A model generated the notes under the pieces. It saw only the letters and a program-made list of their open reading frames with translations. It was not told where the DNA came from and did no database searches. The translations under genes were made by a program, and so were the position numbers. A DNA stretch of 64,000 bases from an uncultured Prevotellaceae bacterium (GTDB lineage Bacteria; Bacteroidota; Bacteroidia; Bacteroidales; Bacteroidaceae): contig CAMVIB010000011.1 in the NCBI GenBank assembly GCA_947167455.1, positions 1-64,000 of the forward strand. The letters are read 5' to 3'. Shown piece after piece: positions 34,125-43,919 of this stretch. Every line of letters starts with the position of its first letter. Positions within the stretch are counted from its first letter, which is position 1.

Positions 34125-35507
34125 ATGACAGATGACGCCTATGCCTCTGTCATCACATATCTGTATAATGCAGCCCCGACGTTCCAGAACATCGGGGCTG
34201 GCGCTTACAAGGAGGGTCTCTACAACACCCATGCCCTCGACACGCATTTCGGCCATCCACATACACACTATCGCACAATCCACGTCGCCGGCACCAACGG
34301 CAAGGGCAGCGTGTCGTCAACGCTGGCAGCCGTGCTGCAGTCGGCAGGACTGCGCGTGGGTCTCTACACCTCACCCCACCTCAAGGACTTCCGCGAGCGC
34401 ATACGCGTCAATGGTGAGATGATACCCAAGCAGAGAGTGGTTGACTTCGTCAGCCGTGAACGCGCCTTCTTCGAGCCGCTGCAGCCCTCGTTCTTCGAGC
34501 TCACCACGGCACTCGCCTTCCTGTGGTTTGCCGAGCAAGAGGTTGATGTGGCCGTCATAGAGGTAGGCCTGGGCGGACGTCTGGACTGCACCAACATCAT
34601 CAGCCCCGACGTTGCCGTGATCACCAACATCAGCTTCGACCATCAGCAGTTCCTCGGCAACACACTGCCCCTGATTGCCGCCGAGAAGGCAGGCATCATC
34701 AAGAGCGGTGTGCCGGTGGTGGTGGGCGAGACAGATGGCGATAACGTGCGACGGGTGTTTGCCGACACATGGGCACGCGTCAATGCCGAAGCCCTGGCTA
34801 CCGGCTCCCCCACCCCATCGCTCCGCTTTGCCGACGAGGAGGGACTTGTCGCATCTGCACAGCCCGAAGCCGACGGAGGGCTCCTTCTCACCCTGGCCGA
34901 TGACACTCATCTTCACTATGCCCTCGGAGGCATTTACCAGCAACATAACGCCGCGACAGTCCTCACGGCCATCGACACGCTGCGGCAACAAGAATTCTAC
35001 ATGAAGCTGTTCGACGCTCATGACTCGGCCGTCGCCGAGGGCTTTGCCGACGTGGTGAAGCTCACGGGACTACAGGGGCGCTGGCAGCTGCTGCGCCAGC
35101 AGCCACGCATGGTGTGCGATGCCGGCCACAACGTCGGCGGCATCACCTATGTGGCACGTCAGCTGGCCATGCAACATTGCCGACAGATGCATATCGTCTT
35201 CGGCATGGTTGACGACAAGGACGTGGATGGAGCCTTGGCGCTGCTGCCCAAGGATGCCATATACTATTTCACACAGCCGTCCACAAAGCGTGCCCTGCCA
35301 GCCGCAACACTGGCAGAGGAGGGTCGCCGCCACGGCCTGCGAGGCAACGTCTTCGGCACCGTGGGCGATGCCTGCAACGCTGCCCTTCAGGCTGCCGAGG
35401 CCGATGACTTCATCTTTGTCGGCGGGTCATGCTACGTCGTGGCAGACCTGCAGCTCACAACTCCTTGTGGGGATACATCGACTTCCACCACGCATCATCA
35501 CCCTTGA
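34125..35507 (+). CDS. folC: Dihydrofolate/folylpolyglutamate synthase
   Basis: Adds glutamates to folates and makes dihydrofolate from dihydropteroate. It is a Mur-ligase-type ATPase with the P-loop VAGTNGKGSVSST, LYTSPHLKDFRERIRVNG, the EVGLGGRLDCTNII motif and HNVGGITYVARQL. An upstream frame to 34050 exists, but MTDDAYASVI fits family N-termini and is close to normal length (460 residues). Its last 53 nt overlap the S9 peptidase gene on the opposite strand. Confidence 0.92.
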   Translation: MTDDAYASVITYLYNAAPTFQNIGAGAYKEGLYNTHALDTHFGHPHTHYRTIHVAGTNGKGSVSSTLAAVLQSAGLRVGLYTSPHLKDFRERIRVNGEMIPKQRVVDFVSRERAFFEPLQPSFFELTTALAFLWFAEQEVDVAVIEVGLGGRLDCTNIISPDVAVITNISFDHQQFLGNTLPLIAAEKAGIIKSGVPVVVGETDGDNVRRVFADTWARVNAEALATGSPTPSLRFADEEGLVASAQPEADGGLLLTLADDTHLHYALGGIYQQHNAATVLTAIDTLRQQEFYMKLFDAHDSAVAEGFADVVKLTGLQGRWQLLRQQPRMVCDAGHNVGGITYVARQLAMQHCRQMHIVFGMVDDKDVDGALALLPKDAIYYFTQPSTKRALPAATLAEEGRRHGLRGNVFGTVGDACNAALQAAEADDFIFVGGSCYVVADLQLTTPCGDTSTSTTHHHP

Positions 35508-37959
35508 GCCAGCGGGCAAACCACGCATCGATGCTCTGCTGCCAGCGCTTACGCTTGTCGTAGTCGTTGATGTGATGGTCTTGGTCGCGCACCAACACCA
35601 ACGCCGACGGACGCTCCAGCAGCTGCAGCGCATTAAAGAGCTGTATGCTCTCGCCGACAGGCACATTGTGGTCGGCATCGCCGTGGATGAGCAGCAGCGG
35701 CGTATGGATGCGGTCGGCAAGATATAGGGGGCTCTGCCGGACATAAAGGTCGATGTCCGACCATGGATAGGAGTTGGCCATCGACACCTCACTGTAGCTG
35801 TAGCCCCAGTAGCCCTCGCCCCAGTAGCTCGTGTGGTCGCTGATGCCGGCATGGCTGATGCCGGCGGCGAAGATGTCGGTCTGCGTAAGCAGATACTGCG
35901 TCATGAACCCGCCGTAGCTGGCACCGATACAGCCGATGTGCTTGGCATCGACAAATGGATGCTCGGCTGTGAAGGCCTTCACAGCCCCGATGATGTCCTC
36001 GGCAGGACCCACGCCTGCCGTTGCCACATGGCGGGCCGAGAAGCGCTGACCGAAGCCCGTGGCGCCGCTGGGATTCACCACAAGCACGACATATCCCTGC
36101 GCCGCATAGGCGTGTTGCGGATAGCGACTCTCGAAGTTGCGGCTCGTGGGCGAACAGCCGCCATAGTAGTTTACAATCATGGGGTACTGGCGCGAGGCAT
36201 CGAAGTGAGGAGGCAGGTAATAGCGGCAGCAGATGACATCGCCACGGTCGTTGGTGAAGGTCCACGACTTGCAGGCACCGAGCGTTATGCCGTCGAGTGT
36301 CTCGCGGCTGAGGTCCTCGAGGCAGGTGACGGGGCATGCCACGATGCCTTCGCCGGCGCGCTTCGCCGACTTGGCATGAGCAAGGTCGAGACGATAGAGG
36401 CGGTCGCTGTTCGAGGCACTCTGCCCACATACGAGCATCACGGGTGACTTGCCGGCCAGCGCAAACGTTCTCACCAATTCCTCCGGAAGGCTCAGTTGCT
36501 CGATAACATCAGTTGATGGGTTCAGACGAAAGAGGTTTATGCTATCCTTATCCTCGGCATAAAAATACACCATGCCATCAGCCTTGCTCCACGACGTATG
36601 TTGCACGGACGGATTAAAGTCACGCGTCAGCGCACGCAGGCTACGCGACTGCAAGTCAAGCATGTAAAGCTGGCTATCCGTCATGCTCGGCGTCTGACCT
36701 TCATCAACGTTCTTGCCTATGCCGCCAAGCGCCTCGGGCGAGCCGGTGATGAGCACGCTGCGTCCGTCGGGCGAGAACAGGGCATTGCTGACGAAGCCGT
36801 CACGCTCCACAAGGGTATCGAGGCACAGGGTTGTAAGGTCAATGCGCAAAAGGGTGTTCACAGTCGTGGGGCGTGCGCCGAGACGGCTCTGCCCACGCAT
36901 CATGAGAAGGTAGCGGCTGTCGTCACTGACATCGGTGACATAAACGTTGTCGTGAGTGTGCAGGATAGGCTGCTCGACACCCGTGCGCAAGTCGTAGAGC
37001 GAATAGACAGGACGGTTGCGCCAGCCCGGCTGACGGTCGTCGGGGTGTATCACCTCATAGACATCATCGCGTTCCTCGGGACCTTTCACCTCTTCGTAGC
37101 AGAGCATGACATTCTCTGACGGAAGGAAGCGGTAGGCCGACGTCGGCACGTCGGTGGCCAGCGTAGTCTCTGCTTGAGTTGCTGGGTCGGTGGCGATGAC
37201 GCAATGTCGCCCGCGCCCGTCCTTACGAAAGCACCAGTAGCGGTTGGTGCGGGGCATCCATGCCGCCGACTGAGGTCTGGCCACGACACGCCCGGTGGAC
37301 ACTTCGCGCACTTCTGTGACGTCCTGAACGGTACCGCCGGGCAGAGTCTGACGCGTCGCTACTATCATCCAACGTCCATCGGGCGAGAGTGACACCGAGC
37401 TGTAGCGGCGGGCATGCAGGACGTCGGCGAGGGTGTAGAGACGGCTGTCATGCGATGTGCCGACACTGATGGCGGCATCGTCGGCAACCGTCACGGTGAT
37501 GGCCAGCGAGTCGGCATCGCTGTCGGCCGTGGTGAGCGCCTTCACCACCACCTCGTGGGTGGCAGGCAGCAGCTCTACATCACTGTCGGCAGAGCTCTCG
37601 GTGCCATCGACATATAGCGTGAAGTGTTTCAGGCCGCCGACCTTAACACGCACCTTGGCAAAGGATGTCGTGGTGATGTCGAAGCCCAACAAGTGCAACG
37701 CCGCTGCCGAGGCAGCCGGTGTGTGTGGCAGTGCCTGCGATGTGCGTGTAGGCGCATGCCTCTGCGCGTCGAGGCTCAGCGGCGACTTCAGCAGCCGAGT
37801 GGCATCGAATGCCTCTTGACTGGCATTGAGGCTGTCGAGGATGGCCGGCTTCTGCAAAACCAGCGGGCCATGGTAGCGGTAAGTGGTGACATCGATGTCA
37901 CGGGCGGTGGCACACATCGTGGCCAGCGCGAGCAGTAGTAGCGAATGTACGGTACGCAT
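35455..37959 (-). CDS. S9 family prolyl oligopeptidase (dipeptidyl-peptidase-like)
   Basis: Exported serine peptidase of 834 residues. Signal MRTVHSLLLLALATMCATA, then a beta-propeller-like N-terminal region (about 160-560) and an alpha/beta-hydrolase domain. The nucleophile is Ser681 in GASYGGFM; Asp763 in HGDADHNV and His795 or His796 in RDQDHHIND complete the triad. It most resembles acylaminoacyl or DPP-type S9 enzymes of Bacteroidales that degrade peptides in the periplasm. Tail-to-tail overlap with folC is 53 nt. A TACCTTTG promoter box lies upstream. Confidence 0.92.
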   Translation of the reverse strand: MRTVHSLLLLALATMCATARDIDVTTYRYHGPLVLQKPAILDSLNASQEAFDATRLLKSPLSLDAQRHAPTRTSQALPHTPAASAAALHLLGFDITTTSFAKVRVKVGGLKHFTLYVDGTESSADSDVELLPATHEVVVKALTTADSDADSLAITVTVADDAAISVGTSHDSRLYTLADVLHARRYSSVSLSPDGRWMIVATRQTLPGGTVQDVTEVREVSTGRVVARPQSAAWMPRTNRYWCFRKDGRGRHCVIATDPATQAETTLATDVPTSAYRFLPSENVMLCYEEVKGPEERDDVYEVIHPDDRQPGWRNRPVYSLYDLRTGVEQPILHTHDNVYVTDVSDDSRYLLMMRGQSRLGARPTTVNTLLRIDLTTLCLDTLVERDGFVSNALFSPDGRSVLITGSPEALGGIGKNVDEGQTPSMTDSQLYMLDLQSRSLRALTRDFNPSVQHTSWSKADGMVYFYAEDKDSINLFRLNPSTDVIEQLSLPEELVRTFALAGKSPVMLVCGQSASNSDRLYRLDLAHAKSAKRAGEGIVACPVTCLEDLSRETLDGITLGACKSWTFTNDRGDVICCRYYLPPHFDASRQYPMIVNYYGGCSPTSRNFESRYPQHAYAAQGYVVLVVNPSGATGFGQRFSARHVATAGVGPAEDIIGAVKAFTAEHPFVDAKHIGCIGASYGGFMTQYLLTQTDIFAAGISHAGISDHTSYWGEGYWGYSYSEVSMANSYPWSDIDLYVRQSPLYLADRIHTPLLLIHGDADHNVPVGESIQLFNALQLLERPSALVLVRDQDHHINDYDKRKRWQQSIDAWFARWLKGDDAWWKSMYPHKEL

Positions 37960-37997
37960 GTGGGTATGAGTGGTATAGTCGGAAAAACGATTTGCCG

Positions 37998-38005
37998 CAA
38001 AGGTA
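37998..38005 (-). promoter_or_regulatory. Promoter box of the S9 peptidase
   Basis: The minus strand reads TACCTTTG, then CGGC, 38 nt before the S9 ATG. Together with the divergent promoter at 38078-38108 it occupies the intergenic space. Confidence 0.55.
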
Positions 38006-38077
38006 GCTATTTATCCTGACAGGGCGATGCCACAGACCCAAATCTTTTTGCGTTTAAGGTTTTTTAGCCACCTTTTG

Positions 38078-38108
38078 TTGCCATTGAGTGGGCAAAGCAG
38101 TATCTTTG
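38078..38108 (+). promoter_or_regulatory. Promoter of the TPR-kinase-regulator operon
   Basis: TTGC at 38078-38081 precedes TATCTTTG at 38101-38108 by the consensus distance; the ATG of the TPR gene is at 38118, nine bases on, giving a very short leader. Confidence 0.6.
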
Positions 38109-38117
38109 CACCAAAAT

Positions 38118-39335
38118 ATGAAAAGATTTGCATTCATACTGCTATGTGTAGTCACGCTGCCTGTTTTTGCTGCCAGCGTAATAAGACAGGCTCGCGAGGC
38201 ACTGAAGAAGAATCAGAACCTCGAACAGACTGCCAAGACCCTCCTTGCCGAGGCCGACAAGGAGGGTGTGAAGCACGCCGACCGCGTGGAATGCCTGCGT
38301 CTGGCGGCAGAGTGCAGCCGCAAGCTGCACGCTGACGAGAACCGCAAGATGTTTCTCAAGCAGAAAGCCGACACGACACGCTTCTACGCACACATCCTCG
38401 ACATCTTTCTGCGCGTGGGTAAGGCCGACAGCCTCAGCCGGACACCCGACGAGAAGGGTCGTGTGCGCCCACTCTCACCACGACGCGTGCGCGATATGCT
38501 CATGCCCTACAGGAATAATCTCATGGGCGGCGGCAAATTCTTCTATATCAAGGCCAACTACGCCGAGGCATTCCGTTTCCTCGACACATACATCAGATGC
38601 AACGAGCTCGAGGCCTTCGCGCCCGACACGCTGGAGCTCACCGACACGCTGATGCCAATGGCCGCATACCTTGCCGTGGATGCCGCACGCGCCACGGGCA
38701 ACTATGACGGCATCATACGCCACGCCACACTCGCACAGCGTGCCGGGCTCAAGAGCCACCTCATACAGGAATATCTGTGCACGGCTCTCGCTGCAAAGGG
38801 CGACAGTATGGCAAGCGCCAAGGCGCTGACAGAAGGCCTGCGACGCTTCGAGTCGCACCCGTTCTTCTTCTCGCACATCCTCGACGCACTGGCATCACAG
38901 GGCCGATACGCCGAGGGTCTGGCCTTTGCCGACTCGATGCTCAGCGTCAACGACACACGGCCGCTATATTGGTACGCGCAGAGCCTGATGCTGCTGAAGC
39001 TCGGACGCGACCGCGATGCCATCGATGCCTGCGACTCATGCCTCGTGCGCGACCCTGACTACGTGGACGCCCACTACACCAAAGGCATTGCATCGCTCAA
39101 CCTGGCCGTCACCTACACCGAGACAGCCTGCACCGACCTCACAGACCCGCGATGCAAACGCGACCGCGAGGTCATTCAGAGCCTCTACAACCTGGCCAAG
39201 CTGCCCATGGAACGCGTGCGGGAACTCGCGCCACAGGACACCGACCGCTGGGCAGCGCCGCTGTATCGCATCTACCTGCATCTGAACATGGGGCCGCAGT
39301 TCGACGAGATAGACCGCATTGTCAACCGACATTAA
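38118..39335 (+). CDS. Exported TPR-repeat protein
   Basis: A 405-residue protein with signal MKRFAFILLCVVTLPVFAA followed by helical tetratricopeptide-like repeats (for example ALDALASQGRYAEGLAFAD-type units at about 270-345). It has no enzymatic motif. Its last 17 nt overlap the longest frame of the downstream sensor-kinase gene; with the preferred GTG start the gap is 7 nt. Operon context suggests it works in the periplasm with that kinase, perhaps as an accessory sensor, but this is inference. A start at 38088 is possible but would precede the promoter. Confidence 0.8.
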   Translation: MKRFAFILLCVVTLPVFAASVIRQAREALKKNQNLEQTAKTLLAEADKEGVKHADRVECLRLAAECSRKLHADENRKMFLKQKADTTRFYAHILDIFLRVGKADSLSRTPDEKGRVRPLSPRRVRDMLMPYRNNLMGGGKFFYIKANYAEAFRFLDTYIRCNELEAFAPDTLELTDTLMPMAAYLAVDAARATGNYDGIIRHATLAQRAGLKSHLIQEYLCTALAAKGDSMASAKALTEGLRRFESHPFFFSHILDALASQGRYAEGLAFADSMLSVNDTRPLYWYAQSLMLLKLGRDRDAIDACDSCLVRDPDYVDAHYTKGIASLNLAVTYTETACTDLTDPRCKRDREVIQSLYNLAKLPMERVRELAPQDTDRWAAPLYRIYLHLNMGPQFDEIDRIVNRH

Positions 39336-39342
39336 CCAGCAC

Positions 39343-42300
39343 GTGAAGCCTCTTCTGCACATACTAATGGCGTGCATTCTCGCCTCCTGTGGCAGCGACA
39401 GCAAATGGCACGAGCATGTCGATTCGCTCAACGACGCCGCACACAGCTGGCGCTACCGCAACATCGACAGTCTGCACCACTATGCCACGATGGCACTAGA
39501 GCAATGCCCCGACGACTATTCTGCCGGACGCGCAGAGGCTCTCAACCATCTGGCCTACGAGCGTGCGCAGGTGCTCGACTTCGACAGCGCCATGGCTATC
39601 CTGCGCCAGGTGCTCGACATCAACGAGGCTCCCACTGAGCAGGCCATTGCCGATGTCATGGCGATGAAGATTGCACAGCGCACAAGCGACAACATCGCTT
39701 TCTTCACACACAGGGCTCACGCCAAGCAGCGCATCGACGACCGACGCCGGCACACCATCTCAGACCATGAGTCCCGACGACTGGCTTTTGCTGAGGGCGA
39801 GGCACACATCATTGCTTCAACCTATTTCTATTACGTCGATCAACTGCAACGCGCCAGAAACGAGATTGACGAGGCAGAGCCTTTCTGCCAGATGCAGACA
39901 GACACGGCACAATGGCTCAACTACTGCTATATGCGTGGTTCGGGAGGACTCATTGACACACCTGACAACGAGGCCGTTGTGCGAGCCGAGTTCGACTTTC
40001 TCTTTAAGTGCTTCACCTTCTCCAAGAATAACGGCTATGTCTATTTCGAAGCCAATGCCCTGCAATCGTTGGCGACGTTGCTTGCCGACTCCGTCAACGT
40101 AGGCATACTACGCGACCATAAGCCCGATGCGCTGATATACCTCGGCATCATTTTCCCGGAAATGTCGTCGCAGGTCATGGCCGACGAGGCGGTTTGCCTG
40201 TTCCAGGACTTCGACGACGCCTTCCAGACAGCCTGCGCCCTGCGCACCGTAGGCACGCTGGCCAGCAACGACGGGCGCTACGACGATGCCATCGCGGCCT
40301 ATAGGGAAGCGCTGCGACTCGTCGATGGCGAACGAGTGCCGGAATGGGAGGCCGGCATCTGGGAGAAGATGTCGGTGGCACTGGCAGGACAGGGTATGCT
40401 GCCCGAGAGCGCCGATGCCCGCAACCGCTACCTCGACCTGCGCTACCGCACACGTGAGGATGCCGAATGGGCCAGCCGTGCCGACCTTCTGCACGATGAG
40501 AACGAGCGCCTTCACAACAGCGTCATGGCAACGGTGGCACTCGCCATAGTGCTGGCACTGATGCTCCTGCTGTTGCGCAGATGGTGGCTCAGACGCAATA
40601 TCCAGCGTCTGCAAAGAGCCACAGAGGCACACCGACAGCTCATGGCAGAGGCCGAGCGGCGCACGACAGCGCTGTCTGATGCCGAGGAGGCTCTGCGCGA
40701 AGAGCGCGAGGCCACCCTGCTCCGCATTCAGAGGCTGAAACGCCAGAACGTAGCGCAACGGGCCAAGCTGTCACTTGCCAGGGAAATCATTCCCCTACTC
40801 GACCGTATCATACACGCCGCACGCAGGATGCTGCGCGACGGCCAGCCCAATGCCAATGCCTTACAGTATATCTGCGAACTCACCGAACGTATCGACCAGA
40901 ACGGACAGTTGCTGACCGACTGGATTCAGATGGAACGCGGACGCGTGAGCCTGAGCATAAGCACCTTCCAGCTTGAACCTCTCATGCAGACGCTGCGGCG
41001 TTCGGCATTCACTTTCAGCCAACAAGGCATAACCCTCGACGTGCCAGCGACAACCCTAAGCGTCAAAGCCGACCGCGCCCTGACGCTGTTCATGCTGAAC
41101 ACCCTTGCCGACAACGCACGCAAGTTCACGCCACGCAACGGGCGCGTGGCCATCACCGCCACCGAAGGCTCGACAGCAGAGGGCCAATATGTCGAACTGT
41201 CTGTCAGCGACACCGGCTGCGGCCTCACCGATGAGCAACGTCAGACGGTGCTCTCGGGCCGCGGTGAGCTGCACGACGGTCACGGCTTCGGACTAATGAA
41301 CTGCCGAGGCATCATAGAACGCTACCGTAAGACCAGCCGCCATTTTGCCGTTGCGGCAATAGGCGTTGACAGCACACCGGGCAGCGGCAGCCGTTTCTGG
41401 TTCCGTCTGCCGAAAGCCGTAGAGGTAGCCATAACGGCCATGCTGTGGCTCCTACCCACACAGGCGAGGCCAGAGGTTGTTGACGGCCTTCGCGACGAAG
41501 CCTACCGCCTCACCGACTCGCTATATTATGCCAACGTAGATGGCCGCCACGCCGACGCCCTGAGACTGGCGGCAGAAGCCATGGCAGCCGCCAGCCGGTG
41601 GCATAACGCCCTTACGGCAGCGACTGACAGCGCCCGTTCTGCCGACACGCTCGCCATGAGCCTGCAACCCGTAGGCGGCGAGGCTCCCGACGTGATATGG
41701 CTGCTGCGTGGCGACAGCATCGACTACGGACTGCTTCTGGCACTTCGCAACGAGGCTGCCGTGGCGGCTCTCGCCACACGATGCTTCGACATCTACACAT
41801 ATAACAACCACGTCTATACACGCCTCTTCAAGCTCTATTCACAAGACCATACTCTCGAGGCCGACTGCCAGAGACTCGAGGAGGCCCAGCAGTGGCAACG
41901 TGCCATGCTGTGGCTCATGCTGACACTCATCGCGGTGGCAGTGGCGATGGCCTACCTCTTCTGGCTGCGCCCACGCATGCGTGTCCAGAGAGCCATCGAG
42001 GAGCTGCGGCAGCAGCGCTTCCGAAGCGACCTCGACGCTCAGCACAAACGCGAACGCCGTCAGCAGACCGATGTCGAGATGGCAGAGGACGAACACCGGC
42101 GACGCCTCTATGAGGAGAGCCGTCTGCATGTCCAGAATCAGATTATGGAAAACTGCCTCTCCACCATCAAGCACGAGACGCTCTATTACCCCAGCCGCAT
42201 ACGCCGTCTGGCACAGCAGGCAGCGGCACAACAGGCGACGACCTTACCCCACGCCACAACTCCCGACGACACCTTAAGCCCCGACACGGCGGCATCGCTG

Positions 42301-42801
42301 CTGCCCACCCTGGCAGAGACGGCCACATACTGCCGGGAGGTATATTCCGCATTCATAGCCCAGGGCGAACAGCAGGCGGCGCAGGTGCCATTCCGCATAG
42401 CGAGGGTTGCTGCGGCGGACATCAGGATGCCATCGGCCGTGACAGCATGGCAGATACCCAAGGGGCTGTATGTGCGTGCCGACGCAGAGCTAACAGAAAT
42501 GCTGCTGTCAGTCATCGTCGCCTACGAGCGGCATCTGATGCCTGAGGCACACATCACGATAGAGGCCGTGGCAACCGACCGCTTCGTGCGCTTTGCCGTC
42601 ACAAACCCCGAGTATGAGCTCACGGAGTCACAGGCCAACGATTTCTTCTCGCCACGCCACGATGCCTACGAGATGCTCATCTGCAAGCAAATCATCCGCG
42701 AGACAGACATGCTGCTCGGCCATGTGGGTTGCCGCATACAGGCCGACCCCACGCCAGATGCACACGGACACACACTATGGTTCACGCTGCCCAAGGCATG
42801 A
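39343..42801 (+). CDS. Dual-core sensor histidine kinase lipoprotein (DUF5112/5113-like)
   Basis: A membrane signalling protein of 1152 residues if read from the GTG at 39343, which gives a lipoprotein signal (MKPLLHILMACILASC); a TTG at 39319 is the alternative. TPR-like sensor (about 30-375), helix 394-412, coiled coil, a first kinase core with His491 in DRIIHAARRM, N-box LNTLADNARKF near 585 and G-boxes DTGCG and GHGFGLMNC. A second unit follows: hydrophobic 696-709, extracytoplasmic part, helix 855-876, an H-box-like IKHETLYYPSR (His944) and an ATPase-like fold that lacks clear N- and G-boxes. Resembles Bacteroidales DUF5112/DUF5113 kinases. Confidence 0.82.
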   Translation: MKPLLHILMACILASCGSDSKWHEHVDSLNDAAHSWRYRNIDSLHHYATMALEQCPDDYSAGRAEALNHLAYERAQVLDFDSAMAILRQVLDINEAPTEQAIADVMAMKIAQRTSDNIAFFTHRAHAKQRIDDRRRHTISDHESRRLAFAEGEAHIIASTYFYYVDQLQRARNEIDEAEPFCQMQTDTAQWLNYCYMRGSGGLIDTPDNEAVVRAEFDFLFKCFTFSKNNGYVYFEANALQSLATLLADSVNVGILRDHKPDALIYLGIIFPEMSSQVMADEAVCLFQDFDDAFQTACALRTVGTLASNDGRYDDAIAAYREALRLVDGERVPEWEAGIWEKMSVALAGQGMLPESADARNRYLDLRYRTREDAEWASRADLLHDENERLHNSVMATVALAIVLALMLLLLRRWWLRRNIQRLQRATEAHRQLMAEAERRTTALSDAEEALREEREATLLRIQRLKRQNVAQRAKLSLAREIIPLLDRIIHAARRMLRDGQPNANALQYICELTERIDQNGQLLTDWIQMERGRVSLSISTFQLEPLMQTLRRSAFTFSQQGITLDVPATTLSVKADRALTLFMLNTLADNARKFTPRNGRVAITATEGSTAEGQYVELSVSDTGCGLTDEQRQTVLSGRGELHDGHGFGLMNCRGIIERYRKTSRHFAVAAIGVDSTPGSGSRFWFRLPKAVEVAITAMLWLLPTQARPEVVDGLRDEAYRLTDSLYYANVDGRHADALRLAAEAMAAASRWHNALTAATDSARSADTLAMSLQPVGGEAPDVIWLLRGDSIDYGLLLALRNEAAVAALATRCFDIYTYNNHVYTRLFKLYSQDHTLEADCQRLEEAQQWQRAMLWLMLTLIAVAVAMAYLFWLRPRMRVQRAIEELRQQRFRSDLDAQHKRERRQQTDVEMAEDEHRRRLYEESRLHVQNQIMENCLSTIKHETLYYPSRIRRLAQQAAAQQATTLPHATTPDDTLSPDTAASLLPTLAETATYCREVYSAFIAQGEQQAAQVPFRIARVAAADIRMPSAVTAWQIPKGLYVRADAELTEMLLSVIVAYERHLMPEAHITIEAVATDRFVRFAVTNPEYELTESQANDFFSPRHDAYEMLICKQIIRETDMLLGHVGCRIQADPTPDAHGHTLWFTLPKA

Positions 42802-42853
42802 ATGACAGCTGTGCAATACTCATTTTTACATCATTCACCCACAACTTACATAT

Positions 42854-43576
42854 ATGAAACCCTTCAAAGTCATCATCGTCGAAGATGTGAAACTCGAACT
42901 CAAAGGCACGGAAGAAATCTTCCATTCCGACATACCCGAAGCCGAGATCATCGGCACAGCGCAAAACGAGAGCCAGCTGTGGGCACTCATGCGACAGGCG
43001 AAGCCCGACCTCGTGCTGCTGGACCTTGGCCTCGGAGGCTCCACCACCGTGGGCGTTGACATCTGCCGTCAGCTTCATACCAACTACAACGGCGTGAAGG
43101 TGCTCATCTTCACGGGCGAGATCCTCAACGAGCGGCTGTGGGTGGAGGCATTACAGGCCGGAGCCGACGGCATCATCCTGAAGACCGGCGAGTTACTCAC
43201 CCGCAACGACGTGCGCTTGGTGATGGACGGCAGACGCATGGTGTTCAACGAGCCCATCCTCGAGAAGATAGTGGCACGCTTCAAGCGCAGCGTGATGAGC
43301 GAGACGCGCCGCACAGACTCTGTCATCGACTATGACATCGATGAGTATGACGAGCGCTTCCTGCGACACCTCGCCTTAGGTTACACCAAGGAGATGATAG
43401 CCTCCCTGCGGCAGATGCCCTTCGGAGTGAAAAGCCTCGAGAAACGTCAGACAGACCTCATAAGCCGTCTCTTCAGCGCTGATGAGCGCAGCGGTGTCAA
43501 TGCCACACGCCTCGTGGTGAGGGCTTTGCAGCTGCACATCATCGACCTCGAACACCTTGAGCCCGACAACGATTGA
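42854..43576 (+). CDS. Response regulator with LuxR-like C-terminal region
   Basis: A 240-residue protein with an N-terminal receiver domain: acidic pocket at Glu10/Asp11, phospho-acceptor Asp57 in VLLDLGLGG and the conserved Lys near 110 (GIILKTG). The C-terminal part (about 165-235) contains FLRHLALGYTKEMIASLRQM, reminiscent of the HTH recognition region of NarL/LuxR-type outputs and of the DUF5932 family. It starts 52 nt behind the kinase gene and is its likely partner. Targets unknown. Confidence 0.82.
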   Translation: MKPFKVIIVEDVKLELKGTEEIFHSDIPEAEIIGTAQNESQLWALMRQAKPDLVLLDLGLGGSTTVGVDICRQLHTNYNGVKVLIFTGEILNERLWVEALQAGADGIILKTGELLTRNDVRLVMDGRRMVFNEPILEKIVARFKRSVMSETRRTDSVIDYDIDEYDERFLRHLALGYTKEMIASLRQMPFGVKSLEKRQTDLISRLFSADERSGVNATRLVVRALQLHIIDLEHLEPDND

Positions 43577-43600
43577 GGCATAAGACCCTAAAAAGATATA

Positions 43601-43918
43601 TGATTATCCGCAATCTCACCACCGACAGGACCGCAACGCGGTCTCCTTTCAACAGCCGGGGGTACGAGCGTAGCGAGCACCCCCGGATTAAGCAGGCCGA
43701 CAGAATATCGACTCTGCAAGAGTCGCCTGCCTGTCGTGTCGGGGCACACTTCCAGTGTGCAATCCCTCATGCCCCTCTGTCCGAGGGTCGCATACGATCC
43801 TCGGCTATTGAGAGGAGACGGTTTCTTCGCGCTAGACCTACAGGCGCTTTGCTCTGCAAAGAAGTGTCGAAGCGACCGAAGTTCGAGCGCACCGTCTTGG
43901 TGGTACAATATCAGATAA
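43601..43918. repeat. Hairpin-array element, copy B
   Basis: Opens TGATTATCCGCAATCTCACC and closes with TCTTGGTGGTAC-ATATCAG-like sequence. In between are serial palindromes: GACCGCAACGCGGTC, GGGTACGAGCGTAGCGAGCACCC, GACTCTGCAAGAGTC, CACACTTCCAGTGTG, GAGACGG..., each with a distinct core. Long open frames on either strand are by-products of the repeat. No gene is supported between 43577 and 44217. Confidence 0.75.
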
Positions 43919-43919
43919 G

